Shown piece after piece: positions 33,397 to 41,271 of a stretch of 64,000 bases of DNA. Source of the DNA: Clostridiales bacterium UBA1738 (GTDB lineage Bacteria > Bacillota > Clostridia > UBA1381). The DNA lies in contig DCIA01000010.1 of the NCBI GenBank assembly GCA_002315735.1, positions 34,037 through 98,036 of the forward strand, written 5' to 3'. The notes under the pieces are model-generated. The model was not told the origin of the DNA, did not search any database, and was given only the letters and a program-made list of their open reading frames with translations. A program made the translations under genes and the position numbers. Position 1 is the first letter of the stretch; the number at the start of each line of letters is the position of its first letter.

Positions 33397-33427
33397 AAAA
33401 AAATTGCTATATAATATAGCAATTTTA
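33397..33427 (-). terminator. Terminator of the dcw operon
   Basis: Minus-strand stem AATTGCTATA / TATAGCAATT with a short loop and a T run of seven, overlapping the stop codon of the transglutaminase gene (33425-33427). Confidence 0.85.
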
Positions 33428-34957
33428 ATTGTTAATTTGAATCATTTTAGTTAGTGGTCTTAGTGTGCTGTTTTCCCAAATAAAAACCTTATTTACTCCA
33501 TCCTTAATTGGTATTTGCGCCGTTAAAGCGCCTGTTGCTTTTTCGGTTGTTATTAATCCGACATTTTCTATACTACCATTTATTCTGCTAATAACCTCAG
33601 GAATGTATAATCCTTCATCAATATCCTGATTCATCAAAACTCCAATAGTATTTTTATTGTCTTTTACAAACACATCAGTTGTTACTACTCCAAGTGATGT
33701 AACAGTAGTTGACCAAAATGGCTGCGTGGTAGCATATTTTTCGATTTTATATCTATTATTTTCAAAAGATATATTTCCTATATACCCAACAGTATTTTTA
33801 CCATTAAATATGTATCCACTCAAATATTTGTCATCATCGCACTCAATATCATAATAATAAAAATATCCCCAAAGGCTAAAACTATCACTTGAGCCACTCA
33901 AATGATTAGCCATTTGTTCCTCCGGCACTAAAAAATTATCGTGATTTGCATAGTTAAATCTAACACCTTCATTTAGAATTGTGTTACACAGGTCTATTAT
34001 TTGTTGAATTCCTGCCTTTTTTTCTTCAGTTGCACTTTTTAACAATCCTTTTTGCGCATATAAAGTATCTACAATATCCCCCGTCATATAGACAGAATTT
34101 CCATACTTAATCAATGTTAAATTGTCCCATGTTTCATCTAAATAGTACCATTTTCCGTCTATTTTAACAGTGTTCCAAATATGGTTGATACTGTCAGAAT
34201 AGCAAAGTCCCGTTTCAATAAAATCTTCTGTCGTGTCGTTTTCCTCTTTTAACTCTTCGTTAAGTGCGTCACAAATCGCTTTAAAGGCAATGGAATTTCC
34301 TTGACATACAGCCCTTTTGTTTGCAAAAAAGCCGTATGCTGTATAAATAAGCCTCGTGCCATTTCCTTTCAGTTCTTCATATGCGTATGCATTATCCTTA
34401 CACATTTTGTCGTGAATTATAAGAATTTTTCCAAGCAAATCAGGTGCGTCTTTGCAAGCCTCCAAATATTTTGCTATCTCAGCGTCCATCATCTCAACTG
34501 CTTTAACCGAATCTTCTTGAGATAAAATATATTGGAATTCACAATCAGTAATGTAAGTCTTATTATTAATTTTAGTTGTATTTATAGAGCAATCAGCATA
34601 AATCATTAAATCATATCTAAAATAACACTCAAAAACAAATTCAGCAAAATCTTCGTAAGGAATTGGTTCATTGTACGAAATTTGTTCGACATGGTTTTTT
34701 ATCTGATTTATTGTATATTCTTTCCAATCATCATAAACCGGTGTTGATGTTAATGGAGCCTTTGCAAATAAAGATATAGAACTTTTATTAGTAGTGCTTT
34801 TTTCTCTAATGTTAATATCTGTGCCGGTAGGTTTTTTAAAGTTTTCTATATCCAGAGAAAGATTTTCTAAAACCATCTCTTCCTCTGCCATAGCAACAGA
34901 ATCTATCATTCCAAAGCATAAGACGGCTGATAGCAATAGCGTCACTATTTTCTTCAT
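33425..34957 (-). CDS. Secreted transglutaminase-like protein at the end of the dcw operon
   Basis: A 510-residue exported protein. The signal peptide spans about residues 1-24 (KK, hydrophobic core, AMA site). The transglutaminase-like triad is visible as C218 (RAVCQGNS), H259 (SINHIWN) and D274 (YYLDETW). Bacterial members are proteases, peptidoglycan-linked amidases or of unknown role. Residues about 310-510 form a second beta-rich domain with a VNKVFIW-like end. The second of two close ATG codons fits the GGAGGG site. It starts 18 bases after murG and precedes the operon terminator, so it is probably made with the wall-synthesis enzymes. Confidence 0.82.
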   Translation of the reverse strand: MKKIVTLLLSAVLCFGMIDSVAMAEEEMVLENLSLDIENFKKPTGTDINIREKSTTNKSSISLFAKAPLTSTPVYDDWKEYTINQIKNHVEQISYNEPIPYEDFAEFVFECYFRYDLMIYADCSINTTKINNKTYITDCEFQYILSQEDSVKAVEMMDAEIAKYLEACKDAPDLLGKILIIHDKMCKDNAYAYEELKGNGTRLIYTAYGFFANKRAVCQGNSIAFKAICDALNEELKEENDTTEDFIETGLCYSDSINHIWNTVKIDGKWYYLDETWDNLTLIKYGNSVYMTGDIVDTLYAQKGLLKSATEEKKAGIQQIIDLCNTILNEGVRFNYANHDNFLVPEEQMANHLSGSSDSFSLWGYFYYYDIECDDDKYLSGYIFNGKNTVGYIGNISFENNRYKIEKYATTQPFWSTTVTSLGVVTTDVFVKDNKNTIGVLMNQDIDEGLYIPEVISRINGSIENVGLITTEKATGALTAQIPIKDGVNKVFIWENSTLRPLTKMIQINN

Positions 34958-34975
34958 AGGCATCCCTCCATCAAA

Positions 34976-36073
34976 CTATTTTATCATAGTTTTTACTAAG
35001 TTGTAGATTTCCTCCGTGGCATTAGTCTTCGCAAGTTTTTTAACATTTTCTTGCATTTTGTGTCTTTCTTCATCATCGCTTGCCATTTCAATCATTGTAT
35101 CATACAACTTTTTCGGTGTCAACTCATCTTCTGTAATAACCTTTGCTGCTCCGTTTTTTTCAAATTCACGAGCATTTTGTTCTTGATGATTTCTTACTAC
35201 ATTAGGCGATGGAATTAGTATTGATGCCTTGCCGAGTGCCGCAATCTCTGATACTGTGATTGCCCCTGCCCTTGACACAACAATGTCACAAGCCGACATT
35301 ACCTCATTCATATTGTTTATATATGGTACAACCTTGACACCTTCCGGAAGAATAACATTCTCTTCTTTAATCTTTTCCATAACCTTATTAAAGTTCTTGT
35401 CGCCTGTGCCAAAAAGAAGATTTATACTTTCATCTTTGCAAATATATTTTAGAACCTCAATCATTGTATCGTTAATTTTTCCGGCGCCTAAGCTTCCGCC
35501 AAAAACAAGTACAAATGGTTTATCCGTCATTCCGAGTTTTGCCCTTGATTCTTCACTATTTGCCCTTAAAACCTCAGGTCTTATCGGATTTCCGGTAACA
35601 ACGCATTTGCATTTTTTAATAAACTCCATCGTTTCAGTAAAACTAACTGCAATATAATCCGCATATTTTTGTGAGCCTTTTACAGTAAGTCCCGGATAAA
35701 CATTTTGCTCGTGTATAATTGCCGGCACTCCCGCTTTGTGTGCCGCCATCATAACAGGGCCTGAAACATAACCACCTGTGCATACAACTGCGTCAGGCTT
35801 AAAATCTTCTATAATTTTTTTCATATCTTTTTTTGCTTTTTGAAGTTTTCTAATGACAGATATGTTTTTTAGCAGATTTTTCCTGTTTATCCCGCAAATA
35901 TCAATATATTTTATATCATAGCCTGCGGAAGGGACAAGTTTTGTTTCAAGTCCTCTTTTTGTTCCTATAAAAAGTGCTTCAAATTGCGGTTCTTTCTCTT
36001 TTATATAATTTGCTATTGAAAGAGCAGGGTTTATATGTCCTGCCGTTCCACCGCCTGCAAATAGAATTCTCAT
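34976..36073 (-). CDS. murG: UDP-GlcNAc:lipid I GlcNAc transferase
   Basis: MurG adds GlcNAc to lipid I to give lipid II at the inner face of the membrane. The 365-residue GT-B fold has AGGGTAGHINPAL at 5-17, GGYVSGPV near 102 and the donor-site stretch SRAGAITVSEIAALGKASILIP near 265. The start follows AGAGG. It lies 12 bases after the SEDS gene, in the usual ftsW-murG order. Confidence 0.97.
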   Translation of the reverse strand: MRILFAGGGTAGHINPALSIANYIKEKEPQFEALFIGTKRGLETKLVPSAGYDIKYIDICGINRKNLLKNISVIRKLQKAKKDMKKIIEDFKPDAVVCTGGYVSGPVMMAAHKAGVPAIIHEQNVYPGLTVKGSQKYADYIAVSFTETMEFIKKCKCVVTGNPIRPEVLRANSEESRAKLGMTDKPFVLVFGGSLGAGKINDTMIEVLKYICKDESINLLFGTGDKNFNKVMEKIKEENVILPEGVKVVPYINNMNEVMSACDIVVSRAGAITVSEIAALGKASILIPSPNVVRNHQEQNAREFEKNGAAKVITEDELTPKKLYDTMIEMASDDEERHKMQENVKKLAKTNATEEIYNLVKTMIK

Positions 36074-36085
36074 TTTTTGTACCTC

Positions 36086-37387
36086 TTAATTATTGTTTTG
36101 TGCCGTTTTTGAAATATTAAGCACGACACCGATTTCTGCTAATAATATCAAAATCGCCGTTCCGCCGTAACTGAAAAACGGAAGGGTAACGCCGGTATTC
36201 GGCACACTTGATGTAACAACTGCAATATTTAATATTGTTTGAATTGCAATTTGTGAAACAATTCCTACGCCTAAAAGCATACCAAAGGTATCTTTTGTTT
36301 TTAGTGCAATACTCATTCCTCTAATTATTAATCCTGCAAAAAGTAAAATAATAAATATTGCACCCACAAGACCTAGTTCTTCGCTTATAACTGCAAATAT
36401 AAAATCATTGTAAGGCTCTGGGAGGAAGGAATACTTCTGCATACTCTGACCAAGACCTCTTCCGAACACTCCGCCTGAGCCTATCGCATATAGCGACTGA
36501 ATAATTTGATAGCCTTTTCCTTGCGGGTCTGCAAAAGGATGAATAAAACTTGTCACTCTTGCCATTCGTGACGGCATCGCAAAAACCAATAAAGAACCTG
36601 CTCCTAATGCGCCAATAGCACCAACCGAAATAATTTTCATATTTGCACCACCAACAATCAAAATGCAAAGTGCAATACCTGAAATAACGATAGCACCACT
36701 AAGGTGAGTTTCCAGCATAATAGGTCCCACAACACACGCAAGCAGAAGTCCGTATGAAAACAAACCTTTCCATGTCTTTATGTCATATTTTTTCTTATCA
36801 ACAAGGTATGCAAAAAATACGGCAACCAAAAATTTTACCAATTCGGACGGCTGAAAGTCTAAGATACCAAAATTTATCCAACGCCTTGAACCGTTTCTTG
36901 ATACGCCTATATGTGGTATCAATACCAAAATAAGCAGAATAACGCCAACCCAAAAACCTTTATATGCATATTTTTTATAGATTCTGTAATCTGTAACCGA
37001 GCAAATATACATTGCGACCAATCCCGCAACTACAAAAACAAATTGCCTTATAAAGAAGAAATAACTTCTGCCCGTTTTAATATTTGCGGCAGGTGTAGAT
37101 GCAGACAATAGCATTACAAGACCTAAAATAGTAAGTACTATTGCAAGCAGCAAAAATGTATAGTCGATTTCGCCACCATTTTTTATCCCCTCTTTTATGG
37201 TAGCGATAATACCCTTTCCCTTGTCTTTCTTTTTTCTTTTAACGCTACTAACTTTATGTGACATACTGCTATTAAAGTCATTTTTTTGTATTCTTAACGG
37301 CTCAATGCTATCAAGTTTTTCTATTTTGGATACTCTTTTTTTTGTTGTTTTTCTTGTTTTCTTTGGCTCTATGGTTTTAATAGCCAT
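36086..37387 (-). CDS. ftsW: SEDS glycosyltransferase (FtsW/SpoVE type)
   Basis: A 433-residue polymerase of the SEDS family that links lipid II into glycan and pairs with the class B PBP encoded upstream. After a Lys/Arg-rich cytoplasmic tail of about 75 residues there are about ten membrane helices. The family motifs NGSRRWINFGILDFQPSELVK and FPFSYG-like LPFFSYGG near the end are intact. Its place between mraY and murG matches ftsW or spoVE; sequence alone does not separate division from sporulation use. Confidence 0.93.
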   Translation of the reverse strand: MAIKTIEPKKTRKTTKKRVSKIEKLDSIEPLRIQKNDFNSSMSHKVSSVKRKKKDKGKGIIATIKEGIKNGGEIDYTFLLLAIVLTILGLVMLLSASTPAANIKTGRSYFFFIRQFVFVVAGLVAMYICSVTDYRIYKKYAYKGFWVGVILLILVLIPHIGVSRNGSRRWINFGILDFQPSELVKFLVAVFFAYLVDKKKYDIKTWKGLFSYGLLLACVVGPIMLETHLSGAIVISGIALCILIVGGANMKIISVGAIGALGAGSLLVFAMPSRMARVTSFIHPFADPQGKGYQIIQSLYAIGSGGVFGRGLGQSMQKYSFLPEPYNDFIFAVISEELGLVGAIFIILLFAGLIIRGMSIALKTKDTFGMLLGVGIVSQIAIQTILNIAVVTSSVPNTGVTLPFFSYGGTAILILLAEIGVVLNISKTAQNNN

Positions 37388-37403
37388 CGCACATTTTCCT
37401 TTC

Positions 37404-38423
37404 CTATAAAATATTTGCTAAATATGGCATAAGTGAAATTATTCCTATAACACAAAGAATTGCCGTTATAGAAGTAAACACTCTAACAATTTTTTTCTCT
37501 TTCCATCCACACATTTCAAAATGGTGATGAATAGGTGTCATTTTAAATACCCTTTTTCCCGTCAATTTAAAGCTTGTTACTTGAATTATAACCGATAATG
37601 TTTCAAAAAGATACACAAATCCTACAATTACCAAAATTATAGGCATTTTAAGTCCAACTGCAAGCACCGATAAAACCCCGCCTAAGAAAAGTGAGCCTGT
37701 ATCTCCCATAAACACCTTTGCAGGATATTTATTGAATATCAAAAATCCCAAACAGCCGCCAAGTGCTGAAACGGAGAACCAAACAGTTCCCATATCTTCA
37801 AAAAGTACGCCGACTATCATAAAGAACAGAAGCACAACGCTTGTGATACTTGTTGCAAGTCCGTCTATTCCGTCCGTTAAGTTAACTGCATTTACCGTAC
37901 CCGTTACAACAAACAAAATAAGAATTACATATAAAATCCACGGCATAGGGACTGCCCTATTCACAAACGGAATACTTATACTGTTTTCAAGATTTCCTGT
38001 TTCTTTTAGCACAAATATGTATAAACCTGCCAAAATTGTTTGAAGTGCAAATTTTTGTTTTGCGGTAAGTCCTAAATTACGCTTTTTTACTACCTTTATA
38101 TAATCATCTACAAATCCAATTAGTCCAAATCCAACCGAGATTAACAGCATCATTAAAAGTTTAATATCAAAGTTAATAATAAGCATTATTACTGTCGCGA
38201 GAATTGTTCCTGAAATGAACATCATTCCGCCCATTGTAGGAGTGCCTTCCTTTTTCTTGTGCCAATTTGGGCCAATATCTAAAATTTCTTGCCCAAATTT
38301 CAGTTTTTTAAGCCACGGAATAATTACAGGTGCTAAACCGGCAGCAGTGGCAAAAGCGATTAATAAGGGCAACAAAACGACAGAATTCATTTCGGTCAAT
38401 TTTTCAAGTATATCTGTAATCAT
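37404..38423 (-). CDS. mraY: Phospho-MurNAc-pentapeptide transferase
   Basis: MraY transfers phospho-MurNAc-pentapeptide to undecaprenyl phosphate, making lipid I. The 339-residue protein has about ten membrane segments and the family motifs GTPTMGG near 60, FVDDYIK near 105, NLTDGIDGLA near 180 and MTPIHHHFE near 295. It follows murF by three bases and is followed after 16 bases by the SEDS gene. No murD lies between them. Confidence 0.97.
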   Translation of the reverse strand: MITDILEKLTEMNSVVLLPLLIAFATAAGLAPVIIPWLKKLKFGQEILDIGPNWHKKKEGTPTMGGMMFISGTILATVIMLIINFDIKLLMMLLISVGFGLIGFVDDYIKVVKKRNLGLTAKQKFALQTILAGLYIFVLKETGNLENSISIPFVNRAVPMPWILYVILILFVVTGTVNAVNLTDGIDGLATSITSVVLLFFMIVGVLFEDMGTVWFSVSALGGCLGFLIFNKYPAKVFMGDTGSLFLGGVLSVLAVGLKMPIILVIVGFVYLFETLSVIIQVTSFKLTGKRVFKMTPIHHHFEMCGWKEKKIVRVFTSITAILCVIGIISLMPYLANIL

Positions 38424-38426
38424 TTT

Positions 38427-39785
38427 TTATCTCTCCTCAAACGATTCTACAATTTTTTCAAAGTGCATTCCACGAGATGCTTTTATAAGAAGATGGTCGC
38501 CGTTTTTTACGAATTCTTTTAGGAATTTTATTGCATCTTCATTATTATCAAAACTCTTAACTGTTGCTACTCCTGCAAGAGTCGCACCCTTTGCAATAAA
38601 TTTTGCATTTTGTCCAACTGTCACAAGTGCATCAATGTCAGACATATTTGTGCCTATGGCATAGAGTTCCTTTTCAGCAAAATCGCCCATTTCCAAAACA
38701 TCGCCCAAAACCGCAATCTTGCGGCTTGATTTTGTATCTTGCAAAACTTTAAGTGCTGCTTTTATGGAATCCGGAGCAGAGTTATATGTGTCATCAATAA
38801 CCGTAATTTCACCAAAGTGCTTTATTTCCATTCGCATATTTGTTAGTTGAAATTCTCTTATTCCGTCAATAATATCCTTCATTTCAACGCCCATTTTTCT
38901 GCCGACCAAAATTGCAGCAAGAGCATTATATATATTGTGAATACCCGGCACTTTTACCCAAACCGAATATTCTTGTCCGTCAATTTTTACAGTAAATTTG
39001 CTTCCGTCAAGTCCTAAATTCTCAATATTTTCAGCCACAATATCCGAGTTTTTATTTTCAATACCATATAAAAGAGTCGGGATATTATCTTGCTTTTTTG
39101 CCAAAAATTTATCGTCACCATTCGCAATCAAAACACCGTCTTCTTTTAAGAAGTCGCAAATTTGCATTTTTGAGCGATAAATATTTTCTTGTGAGCCTAA
39201 ATTTTCTATATGCGACATACCGATGTTTGTAATAACGGCGATGTCAGGCTTTGCAATGGACGCCAAATAATGAATTTCACCAAAATGCGACATACCCATT
39301 TCCAAAACTGCCGCTTCGTGCTTTCCCACCAACCTAAAAATAGTTAGTGGAAGCCCAATATCATTATTAAAATTCCCTTGAGTTTTTAGTGTGTTATATT
39401 TCATTGTCAAAACGGAAGAAATCATATCTTTCGTTGTTGTTTTTCCTACGCTTCCTGTTATAGAAACGGTCGGCAAATTATATTTTTCCTTGTAAAAGCG
39501 CGCAATATCTCCAAGAGCAATTCTTGTATCCTGCACTTTTATTATAGTTTTATCGTCTCTTTTAGGAATGTTTCTATGCGTGATTACAACATCTGCACCA
39601 TTTTCAAATGCGTTTCCAATATAATCGTGACCGTCATTGTTTTCACCAACAATTGGCACAAAAAGCATATTAACCCCTGCTTTTCTTGAATCGGTGGTTA
39701 TTTCTGAAATCACAAAGTCCTTTTCTCCACAAATCAAACTTCCATTTGTCGCCGCCAAAATTTCTTCAACATTTAATCTTTGCAT
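38427..39785 (-). CDS. murF: UDP-MurNAc-tripeptide-D-Ala-D-Ala ligase
   Basis: MurF adds D-Ala-D-Ala to the nucleotide tripeptide, completing the pentapeptide. The 452 residues show the ATP motif SITGSVGKTTTKD near 107, the LEMGMSHFGEI segment and DDTYNSAPDS near 305, and a C-terminal domain ending with SRGMHFE. It lies two bases after murE on the minus strand. Confidence 0.96.
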   Translation of the reverse strand: MQRLNVEEILAATNGSLICGEKDFVISEITTDSRKAGVNMLFVPIVGENNDGHDYIGNAFENGADVVITHRNIPKRDDKTIIKVQDTRIALGDIARFYKEKYNLPTVSITGSVGKTTTKDMISSVLTMKYNTLKTQGNFNNDIGLPLTIFRLVGKHEAAVLEMGMSHFGEIHYLASIAKPDIAVITNIGMSHIENLGSQENIYRSKMQICDFLKEDGVLIANGDDKFLAKKQDNIPTLLYGIENKNSDIVAENIENLGLDGSKFTVKIDGQEYSVWVKVPGIHNIYNALAAILVGRKMGVEMKDIIDGIREFQLTNMRMEIKHFGEITVIDDTYNSAPDSIKAALKVLQDTKSSRKIAVLGDVLEMGDFAEKELYAIGTNMSDIDALVTVGQNAKFIAKGATLAGVATVKSFDNNEDAIKFLKEFVKNGDHLLIKASRGMHFEKIVESFEER

Positions 39786-39787
39786 AA

Positions 39788-41209
39788 TTATTTCTCCAAA
39801 ATTTCTTTCACTATTTCACGTTCATCAAAATGCATTTTTTCTGTTCCGATAATTTGATATGTTTCTTGTCCCTTTCCCAAAAGAAGCACGATATCGTCTT
39901 TTTTTGCTATGGAAAGGGCATATTTTATAGCTTCGCGTCTATTTACAACTACTTTATATTCTCCACCTTTAACCCCTTTTACAATTTCTTCAATTATGCT
40001 CTCAGGATTTTCAGTTCTTGGGTTATCAGAAGTTATTATTGAAATGTCTGACAGACTTGTTCCTATATTCCCCATAATGGGACGCTTTGTTGCATCACGG
40101 TCTCCACCGCAACCAAACACAGAGATAACTCTTCCTTTTTTATAGGAATTTACTGCTTTTAAAACATTTTCAAGCCCGTCAGGAGTATGGGCATAGTCGA
40201 TAATTACCGAAAAATCAGTGTTTGTCGGCACATTTTCAAGTCTGCCTTTTACCCCGGTTGCAAGTGCCAATCCGTTTATCGCAGTTTCAATATCCATTCC
40301 AAGAGATACTGTCCCTCCAAGTGCTGAAAGTGCATTATACACACTAAACATACCGGATATTGCAAGGCAAACTTTTTTAGTTTCTCCGTTATACTCAATA
40401 TCAAAATCGACACCTCTTGCATCGATTTTTATATTTTTCGCAACCATATCAGAATTTTTTGTTCCGACAGTAATTAGTTTGCAAGGCACTGTTTCTCTAA
40501 GTCTTGCGCCATATTCATCGTCAATATTTACAACTGCGACCTTTGAAATATTAAACAATTTGGCTTTCGCAAGAAAATAATTCTCCATTGTTTTGTGATA
40601 GTCTAAATGGTCTTGTGTAAGATTTGTAAATATTCCAACCTCGTAATTGAGTCCCCAAACTCTGTGAAGTTCTAATGCGTGTGAACTAACCTCCATCACG
40701 ACATATTCTGCTCCCATTTCCAGCATTTTTGCGAAGATTTGACGAAGTTCCAAAGAATTTGGTGTTGTAGGTGTTGACGATTTTATTCCAACAGGACTGT
40801 CGCCAACCAAAATTTCATTCGTTCCTATAACCCCAACTTTTTTTCCTGCCGTTTCAAGTATCTTCTTTATCAAATAACTTACTGTTGTTTTGCCGTTCGT
40901 TCCCGTTATGCCGATAAGTTTTAAAGATTTTTCAGGTTCATTATAGAATTTTGATGAAATTTTTACCATTTCAATCTTTGTATTCTCACACATTATAACA
41001 GGCGCATCGCAGGATATTTTTTCTTCTGCAATAATTACCGATGCACCATTTTTTGCAGCACTTTTAGCAAAATCATGGCCATTTTGTTTCTCACCATTTA
41101 TACAAATAAAGCAGCTTCCCTCTTTTGCTTTTCTTGAATCTATTGTAATTTCTGTTATTTCTCTATCTTCCCATATCCACTTTTCGCCAAATAACTCACT
41201 TGCAAGCAT
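39788..41209 (-). CDS. murE: UDP-MurNAc-dipeptide meso-DAP ligase
   Basis: MurE adds the third amino acid of the stem peptide. The 473 residues have the P-loop GITGTNGKTT near 107 and the substrate motif DNPR (TSDNPRTENP near 400), which marks the meso-diaminopimelate type rather than the lysine type. This agrees with the DAP-pathway genes at 16.9-21.1 kb. ATG 41209 follows AAAGGAG; the reading frame is open for ten codons upstream but without a better site. A 13-bp hairpin lies before it. Confidence 0.96.
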   Translation of the reverse strand: MLASELFGEKWIWEDREITEITIDSRKAKEGSCFICINGEKQNGHDFAKSAAKNGASVIIAEEKISCDAPVIMCENTKIEMVKISSKFYNEPEKSLKLIGITGTNGKTTVSYLIKKILETAGKKVGVIGTNEILVGDSPVGIKSSTPTTPNSLELRQIFAKMLEMGAEYVVMEVSSHALELHRVWGLNYEVGIFTNLTQDHLDYHKTMENYFLAKAKLFNISKVAVVNIDDEYGARLRETVPCKLITVGTKNSDMVAKNIKIDARGVDFDIEYNGETKKVCLAISGMFSVYNALSALGGTVSLGMDIETAINGLALATGVKGRLENVPTNTDFSVIIDYAHTPDGLENVLKAVNSYKKGRVISVFGCGGDRDATKRPIMGNIGTSLSDISIITSDNPRTENPESIIEEIVKGVKGGEYKVVVNRREAIKYALSIAKKDDIVLLLGKGQETYQIIGTEKMHFDEREIVKEILEK

Positions 41210-41237
41210 AATAAAATCTCCTTTAACAATAAACCAC

Positions 41238-41266
41238 AAGGTCAGGCAGATAATCTACCTGACCTT
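41238..41266 (-). repeat. 13-bp intercistronic hairpin between PBP and murE
   Basis: Minus-strand stem 41254-41266 with 41238-41250 (one G-U pair in RNA) and a three-base loop, five bases after the PBP stop codon. There is no T run after it on the minus strand, so it is more likely an mRNA-stability or processing element than a terminator. Confidence 0.6.
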
Positions 41267-41271
41267 TTAAA

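Noticed and set aside
35229..35657. 142-codon plus-strand open frame opposite murG
   Set aside because: It is a mirror of the well-conserved murG coding region, with no ribosome site or recognisable protein.
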